Source: JANNVZ01 sp046155615 (GTDB lineage: Bacteria > Bacteroidota > Bacteroidia > Flavobacteriales_D > Sanyastnellaceae). From it: 25,693 bases of DNA. Below, one piece after another: positions 17,405 to 24,902 of this stretch (position 1 is its first letter; each line of letters opens with the position of its first letter). The notes under the pieces were generated by a model. That model searched no databases. It was not told where the DNA came from and was given only the letters and a program-made list of their open reading frames with translations. The stretch lies in NCBI GenBank assembly GCA_046155615.1, contig JBJXFP010000182.1, positions 1 to 25,693 of the forward strand. Reading direction: 5' to 3'. A program made the position numbers and the translations under genes.

Positions 17405-18579
17405 AAATACTCTACTACAGCCCGCACCCCAATGTGAACATGGCAGCGCCCAGTGGGCCGGGCACGCACATACGCGAAGTAGTGAGCGCGTTCGGGAACA
17501 GTGGTCACACAGTGGTGCGATTGATAGCAGGTGGCGAAACCCTGAGTAGTTCAGCATCCATTCAATTCAAAAAGCGGGGATACAAAAAGTTTATCCCAAC
17601 AGTTTTGTGGCAGACAATGAAGGACTATAAGCTGCTGCGTTTTGACAAGATGATGGAGCAGCAACTGCTGCAATTGATTGAAAAAGAAAAGCCGGATATA
17701 ATCTATGAACGTGCTTACTACCTGATGGGTTCAGGGCATCGTGCTGCTAAAACCACAGGCATGAAGTATGTGTGCGAAATCAACGCGCCATACCCCGATG
17801 AAAAGGCTGAGATGGAAGGCAAAAGTTTGTTTCATCACAAAGCGGTGATGAATGAAAAAGAACAAGCATGGCAGGCACACAGCATTGTTGTAGTCTCATC
17901 AGCGTTGAAAAAATATTTGATTGAGAAAACAGGTGTGAATGAGGGTAAGATCATCATTACACCCAACGCTGTAAATCCGGAACATATTGAAATAAAGCGT
18001 GGCTTGCTTGCTGAAATCAGAAACAAGCTTGAAGTAAGAACTGATGATAAAGTGATTGGTTTTGTAGGTTCCATATTCCCATACCACGGTGTGGATATAC
18101 TGCTCGAGGCATTTGTGCAACTGAAAGCAAAAGGCAAAGACAACATCAAACTATTGATAGTGGGCGATGGTGAAATTCTAAACCAATTGAAGCAGCAAGC
18201 AGCTGACAGCGTATATGCTTCAGACATCCATTTCACAGGCAACGTGCCACATGCGCAGGTATATACTTATATAGAAGCAATGGATATAACGGTGATGGCG
18301 CGCAGCAACTGGTACGGCAGCCCGGTTAAAATATTTGAATATGGTGCAATGAGGAAATTAGTGATAGCACCTGACGAAATTCCTGTGCATGATGTAATGG
18401 TGCATGACCAAAACGGCTACATCATAAAAGCAGATAGGCAGAGTCTTGTGTACCATTTGGAACTTGCGCTGAACGATGCACAACATGCTGAAACACTCGC
18501 TGCCAACTTCCACCAAAAGGTGATGCGTGAACACACCTGGCAGCATGTGGGTGATGCGATATTGAATAGTCTTCAATAG
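17401..18579 (+). CDS. GT4 family glycosyltransferase
   Basis: The protein has 392 residues with a GTG start inside GTGA, where the TGA ends the previous gene: a classic coupled overlap. The N-terminus ILYYSPHPNVN...GPGTHIREVVSAF is a GT4 acceptor-side glycine loop. The C-terminal half is canonical: TPNAVNPE (near residue 185), GFVGSIFPYHGVDILLEAF, KLLIVGDGEILNQLK, IHFTGNVPHAQVYTYIEAMD and SPVKIFEYGAMRKLVIAP with the conserved EX7E-type Glu in the FEYGAMRK segment. It uses an activated sugar nucleotide to extend a glycan; the specific linkage cannot be read from sequence. It is the last gene of the cluster; no good intrinsic terminator follows, only a 6-bp hairpin at 18587-18616 without a T-run. 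Confidence 0.92.
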   Translation: MKILYYSPHPNVNMAAPSGPGTHIREVVSAFGNSGHTVVRLIAGGETLSSSASIQFKKRGYKKFIPTVLWQTMKDYKLLRFDKMMEQQLLQLIEKEKPDIIYERAYYLMGSGHRAAKTTGMKYVCEINAPYPDEKAEMEGKSLFHHKAVMNEKEQAWQAHSIVVVSSALKKYLIEKTGVNEGKIIITPNAVNPEHIEIKRGLLAEIRNKLEVRTDDKVIGFVGSIFPYHGVDILLEAFVQLKAKGKDNIKLLIVGDGEILNQLKQQAADSVYASDIHFTGNVPHAQVYTYIEAMDITVMARSNWYGSPVKIFEYGAMRKLVIAPDEIPVHDVMVHDQNGYIIKADRQSLVYHLELALNDAQHAETLAANFHQKVMREHTWQHVGDAILNSLQ

Positions 18580-18601
18580 CAATACAGCTTCTCAGAAATA
18601 C

Positions 18602-18632
18602 TTGACTTGTAGAAGCAGGTAGTATAAGTTTG
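18602..18632 (+). promoter_or_regulatory. promoter for the structured RNA / protease leader
   Basis: TAAGTTTG at 18625-18632 is an exact TAnnTTTG box. TTGA at 18602-18605 lies exactly 19 bases upstream, the spacing described for Bacteroidota -33/-7 promoters, although the -33 box is TTGA rather than TTTG. Transcription would begin near 18640, immediately before the folded region. I see no other good -7 box between here and the protease start at 19049, so this may be the only promoter for both the RNA and the protease. Confidence 0.6.
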
Positions 18633-18639
18633 ACCTAAA

Positions 18640-18961
18640 CAATTTTTCGATTTATGACATAAAAAGTTTACACACATACTCGCGTTGCTGATCGTATTCA
18701 CATCAAAAGTCTCCAGCTAACCATTTGAATCCACGACAGTGTGCATCAAGCGAACGCGTCCGAAAGGGCGTGTTCTCTATGCTTTACTGTTGTTCGTGGA
18801 GGTCGTCTGGAGACACCTTGATGTGAATGGTTTGCAAAGGTTCACGCCCGAGTTATATCCACCCGAATCATCTTAGAACCTTGTTGATTCAACTAATACT
18901 GACAACACGAAACAGAAGGAACTGAACCAAATTTTCGAAGACTTCAATCTTCGGGTTGAAG
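18640..18961 (+). ncRNA. putative structured RNA, free or as long 5' leader
   Basis: From 18696 to 18828 the sequence folds into one long hairpin: 11 bp (18696-18706 with 18818-18828), 8 bp (18709-18716 with 18807-18814), an asymmetric internal loop, 7 bp (18730-18736 with 18794-18800), 4 bp (18737-18740 with 18786-18789), 4 bp (18743-18746 with 18779-18782), and a 10-bp tip (18752-18761 with 18766-18775) closed by a GAAA tetraloop. Two tip pairs are G-U on the plus strand and would be A-C mismatches on the other, which supports a plus-strand RNA. A short outer helix (18678-18682 with 18849-18853) may close the domain. A second hairpin with a UUCG tetraloop ends at 18961. I do not recognise it; RNase P, tmRNA and SRP RNA signature motifs are absent. 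The long rod with an internal bubble recalls 6S RNA only in outline. The start is set by the promoter box and the end by the UUCG hairpin. Confidence 0.5.
18942..18961 (+). terminator. UUCG-capped hairpin, possible terminator or leader element
   Basis: CTTCAATC (18942-18949) pairs with GGTTGAAG (18954-18961) around TTCG, giving an 8-bp stem with one U-G pair and a C(UUCG)G tetraloop. T-rich sequence begins only about 17 bases later (TTCTTTTTCT near 18977-18986), so intrinsic termination is not certain. If it does terminate, the upstream RNA is free-standing; if not, it is part of the protease leader. Confidence 0.35.
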
Positions 18962-19048
18962 CACACTCGCTAAAAATTCTTTTTCTAAATCGTTCCGTTG
19001 CGGTGTACCAATCGGATGCTCGCAACACGGACAAAAACCTTAATCAAA

Positions 19049-22000
19049 ATGAAACAATTTTCTATGCTTTTCATGGCCATAGCACTTCATGCCATTGGCG
19101 TCAATGCTCAAACTGTTATCAATGAAACATGGCAGCGATTGACTGGTGCGCCTGACCCCAATATCAATTGGAGTGCAAGCGCAATAGACGGTGACAACAA
19201 CTTGATAAATGCAGGTAACACGGAAAGTGGTTCATCGGAGAATCTAAACATGCATATAGTAAAGCTTGCTGGAACTGATGGCACCGTGCTGTGGGAAGTA
19301 GAGTGGAATAGCCAAAGCAATGCAGACGATTATGCAACGGATGTGGTTACTACCTCCGATGCCGTATATGTATGTGGTGCCAGCGTAACATCTCTAACGG
19401 ATATAGTTTTCGTTACGTTCAAACTTGACTTGACTGATGGAGAATTGTTGTGGTATTATGAGTATGATGAAGGAATAGCCAATATCCCTTCAAGTCTTGA
19501 AGTTATCGAAAATGACGGTGTTTATGTTGCGGGTTCTACCACCTCAGTCAATACATCATCAGACTATCTGGCACTGAAACTTGATGAAGACGATGGAGAA
19601 GAAGTCTGGGCACAGACTTACGATTACAGCGAAGATTACGACCTTGGTGTACGGCTCAAAGTGAACAATGAAACAGCGTATGTGACGGGAGTGAGTGGCA
19701 CAAGTTGGACAGATACTGAAATAACCACAGTCGCGTTTGACAGATTCACTGGCAGTTTTATTGGCGTCAGTAACATACCAAATCCTTCAGATTTTATCGA
19801 TACACCAACAGACATCACCACTGATGTTGAAGGCAATGTGTACATCAGTGGCAAGTATCACAATGGTGATGACTACGACATGAAAGTGATCAAACTCGAC
19901 TACCAGTTGAATTTGGTATGGCAAGCAGACTGGGACGGTGGTAACGAGGATGTGGCCAACGCCTTGGCAGTGGATGAGGAGAACAATGTGTACATTACAG
20001 GCTATACCATCAATCAGGACACTTTGAAAGAGATGATTACAATCGCCTTTGATGATGATGGTGAACAAGTTTGGGAGAAACGCAAACTGGTCAAGCCACT
20101 CTATGAGGAAACTTGCGGAACCGATATTGACTATCGTTATGGAAACCTCATTGCAGTTGGCTACTTTCAACAGGAAGGCAATTACTATCAACTTATCTAC
20201 AACTACAGAATTGCAGACGGCTTTCCTAATTGGATTGAAGAATTCAAAGCAGTTGAAATGAGCAATGAATTGCTCATGCAAATAAAAATTATTGGTTCTG
20301 GTTCTGTCTTTACAACAGCAGCATCTGAAGAAATTGGAGGATACCGCTATGCATCCGTTCGATACGATTTCAGAAGACATCATCGCACACCGCACTTCAA
20401 CGAGAATGACGAACCTGACTACGCAGCACATGAAGTATTCATTCGCTTTGTGCCCGATGCTTTAAATTATTCCACCATTGATAATACAAACCTGCACTTT
20501 GGTAAGCTGAGTGCATTTATTGATACCGCAGTACTTTCTGCTTTCAATACTAAGCTTGGTGAAGATGCCAAAGACTTCACCATGATAAAACTTGCAAAAA
20601 GATTGACGAGTGACATGGACTCAGCTATTGGAGCAGATGGAATCGAAAGAGAAATTCTTCCTTTCTACACATGGCTCACACTCGAATTACCAGTGGAAAT
20701 GGATCCGATTTGGGCATGCGAACAATTGAGCGAGTTGGATGAGTACATTGTGAATATGTCGGTGAATCAAATCTCCACTTTGGATGAAATTCCTGATGAT
20801 GAATACTATCTGTTTGATCAGGCGAGTTTACACGCAGTGCCCTGGTTGAATACTGGTTCTATTTATGATGTCAATGTGGAGCCCGCTTGGGATGTTGTGG
20901 ATGGCTGGAATGCAATAGCTGAGAGTTTTCACCCGCCCGCTAAAATTGCTATTTTTGATACAGGCACACTCACAACTCACATTGATCTACAATCTTCAAT
21001 AGGAGGCACAGTAATTGGCGGTTTAGATTTAGTACAAGGCGGTGCTACCAGTGTTTTCGATACCATGGATCCAAGTGATACTGGGCATGGAACATCCGTC
21101 ACAGGATTGATTTCAGCAACTCGAAATAACAACAGCAAAATAGCAGGCATTGCAGGAGGCGATGCATCAGAAAGTCTTTATACTTCTGTGCCGGTACCCA
21201 TCGAATCATATCGGGTCCTTGCATCAGACGGTTTCTATCCTGAACTTGGTGACTCAATTACACACGATTCTCTCATGCATGGCTACTGGACTACTGTTGC
21301 AGAAGCTCAAATCTTTGCTTCCTTTCTCCTCAGTGATTCTCCTGCTACTATCATCAATCAATCGCACAGCGGCAAATGGACAAGGTATGGCAGCGAGTGG
21401 TCTGTGGTAGATGAATTCACACTTCTGAACAGAACTCTTTTTTACCAACAATGTCTGAATGTGTGTAGCGCGGGCAATGATGGCAACACAAACCCGAAAT
21501 GGCCTGCAATGACCCTTGGTCCGGAAATGCAGCAGATGGCCATTGGCGCAAGTGATAGCCTTGGACTGAAGCCCAGTTGGAGTTCATTTGGTAACGAACT
21601 GGACATGATAGCACCAGGAATACCGGAAATCGTGGTCACACTCAACAACTATAGTGATAGTGCGGTCTATACATTTGACGGTACCTCTGCATCTGCACCC
21701 CATGTCACAGGCGCTGCGGCCCTCATGCAGGTATATATCAATACACATCCTGATGCGCCTAATCCATTGAGTCCTGAAGACATTGAAATACTCTGCGAGC
21801 GATTTGCAGACGATGCAATAGACACGCTTAGCGAATCAATAATCTTTACAGAAGGCTATGATATTTATTCCGGCTTTGGCAAACTGAATATCGGAAATAT
21901 TTTCGACAGCATCCAGCTACCAAATTTTCGCATTTGGCATTTTGATACAGACGTGCATGAAGAAGATCTGGTTTATCAGGGATTGGATACATTACATTGG

Positions 22001-22627
22001 CGAAAGGACCTCAACTGGGCTGCTGGCTTCAGCACATACAACAACCCAACTTATGTAGTTGAAGTATATAAGGCCATTATTGACAATCCACATGATATTA
22101 TGGGTGCTCAGATAATAGATTCCTGGGGGCGAAACAGCGACTCTAAACTCGTATCCATAGACAGCATAGGCACCGAATTCGAATTTATATATGGCTATCC
22201 TGATGTACAAGTCGAATACATAGATGAAGACCACGCCATCATTTCAGGATACGTATTCAAGTTCGTCAGCACCGATGCATGGTATCCTTATGCCCCAATC
22301 GGGCCCAACCTTCCAATTTCCTACACAGTCTATACTGCTGGTGGCTTCACGCAAATTCCTGAATATTCAAACGGGCTCCAATTCAACTTGTATCCTAACC
22401 CAAACAATGGCCAATTCAATCTTGAAGTACCCATCACGGATCCGGGTACCTACACCATTCAAGTCTTTGATCCGCAAGGCAACTTGTTAGCCAATCAGAA
22501 ATTTGGCGCCAACCAAATCGGCTTGTATCATAAAACACTTAATTTGTCTCATATATCTGACGGAGTTTACCTCCTTTCAATTCAAACAGACAATGCAGTT
22601 GGTACACTAAGATTCATCAAACAATGA
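19049..22627 (+). CDS. secreted S8 (subtilisin-like) protease with propeller domain and T9SS type A tail
   Basis: The protein has 1192 residues from the ATG at 19049, chosen because it starts a clear signal peptide (MKQFSMLFMAIALHAIG, cleavage near VNAQ); a TTG-initiated frame reaches 18998 but adds no sense. Residues about 25-430 contain SBBP-like propeller repeats (DYLALKLDEDDGEEVW, DMKVIKLDYQLNLVW, ITIAFDDDGEQVWEK). Residues about 460-620 resemble a subtilase prodomain. The S8 catalytic domain has Asp637 (IAIFDTG), His680 (GHGTSVTG) and Ser880 (GTSASAPHVTGAAALM), with SAGNDGN in between. The last ~75 residues (LYPNPNNGQFNLEV...GVYLLSI...) are the type A Por sorting domain (TIGR04183), which directs T9SS export and cleavage-linked attachment or release. 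It is probably a surface or extracellular protease; substrates are unknown. Its stop overlaps the start of the lipoprotein gene. Confidence 0.92.
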   Translation: MKQFSMLFMAIALHAIGVNAQTVINETWQRLTGAPDPNINWSASAIDGDNNLINAGNTESGSSENLNMHIVKLAGTDGTVLWEVEWNSQSNADDYATDVVTTSDAVYVCGASVTSLTDIVFVTFKLDLTDGELLWYYEYDEGIANIPSSLEVIENDGVYVAGSTTSVNTSSDYLALKLDEDDGEEVWAQTYDYSEDYDLGVRLKVNNETAYVTGVSGTSWTDTEITTVAFDRFTGSFIGVSNIPNPSDFIDTPTDITTDVEGNVYISGKYHNGDDYDMKVIKLDYQLNLVWQADWDGGNEDVANALAVDEENNVYITGYTINQDTLKEMITIAFDDDGEQVWEKRKLVKPLYEETCGTDIDYRYGNLIAVGYFQQEGNYYQLIYNYRIADGFPNWIEEFKAVEMSNELLMQIKIIGSGSVFTTAASEEIGGYRYASVRYDFRRHHRTPHFNENDEPDYAAHEVFIRFVPDALNYSTIDNTNLHFGKLSAFIDTAVLSAFNTKLGEDAKDFTMIKLAKRLTSDMDSAIGADGIEREILPFYTWLTLELPVEMDPIWACEQLSELDEYIVNMSVNQISTLDEIPDDEYYLFDQASLHAVPWLNTGSIYDVNVEPAWDVVDGWNAIAESFHPPAKIAIFDTGTLTTHIDLQSSIGGTVIGGLDLVQGGATSVFDTMDPSDTGHGTSVTGLISATRNNNSKIAGIAGGDASESLYTSVPVPIESYRVLASDGFYPELGDSITHDSLMHGYWTTVAEAQIFASFLLSDSPATIINQSHSGKWTRYGSEWSVVDEFTLLNRTLFYQQCLNVCSAGNDGNTNPKWPAMTLGPEMQQMAIGASDSLGLKPSWSSFGNELDMIAPGIPEIVVTLNNYSDSAVYTFDGTSASAPHVTGAAALMQVYINTHPDAPNPLSPEDIEILCERFADDAIDTLSESIIFTEGYDIYSGFGKLNIGNIFDSIQLPNFRIWHFDTDVHEEDLVYQGLDTLHWRKDLNWAAGFSTYNNPTYVVEVYKAIIDNPHDIMGAQIIDSWGRNSDSKLVSIDSIGTEFEFIYGYPDVQVEYIDEDHAIISGYVFKFVSTDAWYPYAPIGPNLPISYTVYTAGGFTQIPEYSNGLQFNLYPNPNNGQFNLEVPITDPGTYTIQVFDPQGNLLANQKFGANQIGLYHKTLNLSHISDGVYLLSIQTDNAVGTLRFIKQ

Positions 22628-23625
22628 AGTACACCTCCATTCTCGTTCTTGCCCTCATTGCAAGTACCTGCAAAAAAGAAAAGACCACCGCCACTGGGGC
22701 GGTGGTCTTTGACACTACCGTCCATTGTTCAGAAAGCGTGGACAGCGTCTATGCATTTCCCCCTTGTCCCGATGGCGTAGCAATCTGCTTTCCAACAGAA
22801 GCCTCCTGCCTCAACGACACCCTTTGGAAATTCCCGTGCTTCAACCCCAACAATCCAAACGAAATATGCTATATCGAACGCAAGCCTCAGTCCACATCCC
22901 GTTTCTTGAAATACAACATCCTAACAGGTGAAAAAACCTTGCTTTATGAGAATATTACTTATGGTGGACAGCCCATCTGGTGCAAAAACAACTGGGCCTA
23001 TTTCGCTGGCTTTGGTAAGAACGTAGCCAGAATCAACATGAGCTCAGGTGCCAAAGAGATGCTTACAAATCTTAACCAGGATCGCTGGGTCACTCCGAAC
23101 ATAATTACTGGCGAATGCATGTTTGCCAGATATGTCACCAATGCAGAAATGTATGGAATCAAAATAGATCCTAACGGTACAGTAATAGACACTGTTAGCC
23201 GCATACCACGTGGTGACTGGAGGCATAACATAGGAACCAGTGGCATAGGCCACACAATGCTTCTGATCAGGAATTATAGCACTGGCACTTTAGATACCTT
23301 GTATGAGTTTCCTGTTCAACAAGGCTCAATTCAAAACATAAAAATTCACCCCAACAACAAAGACGTCTATTTCACCCAATTTTACATAGACGGCATGTAC
23401 AAAGTCAATATAGATTCAAAAGAACTCACTCTCGTTAAAGAAGGAAACAACAGCCTTTGGTACGACAACTTTTCCATTTCACAAGACGGCCAAAAAATTG
23501 TATTTGAAAAAGTATATTGCCAATACCTTGTACCCGGGGCCATGGCCCCCGTATCCATGAAAACCGAAATCTGGCTCATGGACATTGACGGCTGCAACGA
23601 GCGCAAGTTGAATCTTGATTTATAA
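22624..23625 (+). CDS. lipoprotein with TolB/YVTN-like propeller, coupled to the protease
   Basis: The protein has 333 residues; its ATG overlaps the protease TGA in ATGA. The N-terminus (MKYTSILVLALIAST followed by Cys16 and KKEK) reads as a lipoprotein signal, with Thr at -1 a little atypical. The mature part shows repeated strand motifs of a TolB-like beta propeller: FLKYNILTGEKTLLY, ARINMSSGAKEML, IQNIKIHPNNKDVYFTQF, YKVNIDSKELTLVKEG, FSISQDGQKIVFE and EIWLMDIDGCNERKL. Six further cysteines between residues 35 and 80 are spaced as possible disulfides. It would be anchored in a membrane, outer or inner, facing the periplasm or surface. Coupling suggests it works with the protease, perhaps as a partner or inhibitor (inference only). 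A strong hairpin lies within codons 19-29. Confidence 0.8.
   Translation: MKYTSILVLALIASTCKKEKTTATGAVVFDTTVHCSESVDSVYAFPPCPDGVAICFPTEASCLNDTLWKFPCFNPNNPNEICYIERKPQSTSRFLKYNILTGEKTLLYENITYGGQPIWCKNNWAYFAGFGKNVARINMSSGAKEMLTNLNQDRWVTPNIITGECMFARYVTNAEMYGIKIDPNGTVIDTVSRIPRGDWRHNIGTSGIGHTMLLIRNYSTGTLDTLYEFPVQQGSIQNIKIHPNNKDVYFTQFYIDGMYKVNIDSKELTLVKEGNNSLWYDNFSISQDGQKIVFEKVYCQYLVPGAMAPVSMKTEIWLMDIDGCNERKLNLDL
22672..22710 (-). terminator. perfect intrinsic-terminator hairpin inside the lipoprotein gene, facing the minus strand
   Basis: AAAGACCACCGCC (22680-22692) pairs perfectly with GGCGGTGGTCTTT (22698-22710), 13 bp around a five-base loop. On the minus strand the stem runs into TTTTCTTTTTT (22682-22672), a textbook intrinsic terminator. 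On the plus strand only GACACT follows. It lies 56 bases inside the lipoprotein gene, just after the lipobox codons, where it would also fold in the mRNA. No minus-strand gene ends here. Confidence 0.55.
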
Positions 23626-23694
23626 AATGTCCATGGTTTTATGTGCATCGTTTCGCACTCATTGCCAACAAGCCTTGGGCCTGACAGTAAACTA

Positions 23695-23726
23695 CAAAAA
23701 AGCCGTCAACTACTGACGGCTCTTTT
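23695..23726. terminator. bidirectional terminator between convergent genes
   Basis: AGCCGTCA (23701-23708) pairs with TGACGGCT (23714-23721) around a five-base loop. It has CTTTT on the right side for plus-strand transcripts and an A-run at 23695-23701 that gives TTTTTTT for minus-strand transcripts. It sits between the lipoprotein (ends 23625) and the fibronectin III gene (ends 23796) and can serve both. Confidence 0.85.
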
Positions 23727-23795
23727 GTTGCTCTCAATGGCACTGATGTACTTTCTCCCGAAGTGCACCTGCGCCTTTTTATAGGAAGATGAAGG

Positions 23796-24413
23796 CTACC
23801 TGGCGAAGCCCTCTACTATGTCGCTCCATGGGCCCTGGCCCGCTGCGCCAATGGCCGCCACGCGGAAATATTTGCGCGTGAGCGATGGAAGACCATTGAC
23901 AATCTGCTGGGCACGGCTTGCTATGCCTGCCTGTGTCCAACCTGTTTCTACTGTGGGGTTGTCCGATACCTGCACCACGTATGTGCGCGCACCGTATATT
24001 ACTTTCCACTTCAGTTTTATCTCTCCCACTACGTTAGTAGTGATTGATTTTAAATTCTGAACCTGACCTAACGGCCCAATCGGAGTTGGGTCCTTCCTCA
24101 ATTCAAAACCTGAAAGCAAGGCCCACGCCTCGTCATTTTTCGCAGTCAGTTCCACATACACTGCCAACTCTTCCAGGGTTTCCACCAGCAACTCCTCCTG
24201 CGCATCGCGTGCTGCGCGGTCGGCTTGGGTGCCTTGTTCTGCCCGCGATATGGCATTGCGCGTGTCGGTGATCATGGTGGCAAAGGCCCCCATAGCAATG
24301 GGCGGTGTAACGAACTTGGCCGCATTCAAGGTCATTTGGTCGTGTACGAATTCTCCAACATCACATTTTTCTGATGCTGTTTTTCCATCAAGATTTAAAG
24401 CAATCTGTACCAT
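23796..24413 (-). CDS. fibronectin type III domain protein, Bacteroidota family
   Basis: The protein has 205 residues from the ATG at 24413; I chose this start because the sequence before it in the same frame (up to 24668) is Cys/Arg/Ser-rich and unlike protein. Residues 1-120 form a helical N-terminal domain (KFVTPPIAMGAFATMITD, RAARDAQEELLVETLEELAVYVEL) ending in GFELRKDPTPIGPL. Residues about 120-205 are a fibronectin III domain with GEIKLKWKVIYGARTYVVQV, the turn GWTQAG and the typical YFRVAAIGAAGQGPWSD. I recognise this two-part layout (helical domain, then fn3 ending in VAAVGAAGQGPWSD) from many Bacteroidota proteins of about this size; their role is not known. There is no signal peptide, so export is uncertain. 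It shares a bidirectional terminator with the lipoprotein gene. Confidence 0.85.
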   Translation of the reverse strand: MVQIALNLDGKTASEKCDVGEFVHDQMTLNAAKFVTPPIAMGAFATMITDTRNAISRAEQGTQADRAARDAQEELLVETLEELAVYVELTAKNDEAWALLSGFELRKDPTPIGPLGQVQNLKSITTNVVGEIKLKWKVIYGARTYVVQVSDNPTVETGWTQAGIASRAQQIVNGLPSLTRKYFRVAAIGAAGQGPWSDIVEGFAR

Positions 24414-24602
24414 TTTGTTTGTGTTTTTTGATAATGAAATACTACAAGGATGAGAGCAGCAAATCATGTTACGCAGTGACCGGACAGGCACTCCGGTCTT
24501 GCTGATGCGGGCGCGGGAGACACCCCCAAGGGCAACAGAACAAACAAACCTATGTGGCAACAACGAGCGAGTGCATGCGCTTGGTTGACGGTGTTGTTGC
24601 CT
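24414..24602 (-). promoter_or_regulatory. putative promoter and hairpin-rich leader of the fibronectin III gene
   Basis: Read on the minus strand, TAGGTTTG (24552-24545) matches TAnnTTTG and would start transcription about 125 bases before the ATG. The leader holds a GC hairpin, GACCGG 24478-24483 with CCGGTC 24493-24498. Upstream of the box, GGCAACAAC (24556-24564) and GTTGTTGCC (24593-24601) form a 9-bp inverted repeat covering the -33 region, which itself has no clear TTTG. The inverted repeat could be an operator, and the whole region is unusually GC-rich compared with the flanks. Confidence 0.35.
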
Positions 24603-24797
24603 TGCATCACAAAGACGAATCATCATTTTTAAGTGTTGCCTTCGCATGCAGCTTTTTTTTATCAACACTTCGCCTTTTTTGTGAATAGCGATGCCTCTTC
24701 GAAAGAAGAAAATGCCGTCATAAAAAGTTGCTCAACGAATGCACAGAATGGCGATGCAATAGTGCTGAAAAGCTGATTATGTCTGCACAATGGCTAC

Positions 24798-24902
24798 ATG
24801 AACAATAAAAATCGTTGTGCATTTTTGAACTATCAATATGCTTTTTTGAAAGATGTATTTGCATCTGCCAAAACACAGTTTGCATTCCACGGAAAAGGAT
24901 AA
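24798..24902 (+). CDS. possible small ORF with heptapeptide repeats
   Basis: An ATG at 24798 opens a 34-residue frame (MNNKNRCAFLNYQYAFLKD then a VFASAKT and QFAFHGKG heptad) ending at TAA 24900-24902. It covers the first units of the 21-nt array and reads as repeats of Q(Y/F)AFxxx. Past the stop the same frame stays open to TGA 25110-25112 and continues the pattern (QYAFAPN, QYAFFLN, QFAFCCK, QFAFLQK), so this may be a longer gene broken by one stop, or a non-coding repeat that happens to be open. No Shine-Dalgarno site or -7 box is visible. The case for coding rests on the synonymous pattern described in the findings. Confidence 0.25.
   Translation: MNNKNRCAFLNYQYAFLKDVFASAKTQFAFHGKG

Noticed and set aside
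18696..18828. MITE or insertion-sequence remnant with terminal inverted repeats
   Set aside because: No target-site duplication is visible and the pairing continues through the interior with strand-specific G-U pairs, which fits an RNA better; it stays possible until copies are searched for.
18640..18961. RNase P RNA, tmRNA or SRP RNA
   Set aside because: The conserved RNase P core words, a tmRNA tag frame with a tRNA-like 3' end, and the SRP tetraloop domain are not present.
18998..19048. TTG-initiated upstream extension of the protease
   Set aside because: The ATG at 19049 opens a normal signal peptide; the extension would place charged residues before it without benefit.
24414..24668. 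85-residue N-terminal extension of the fibronectin III protein
   Set aside because: The extension is rich in Cys, Arg and Ser with no family similarity, and the region carries a promoter box and inverted repeats; the family-like sequence begins at the ATG at 24413.
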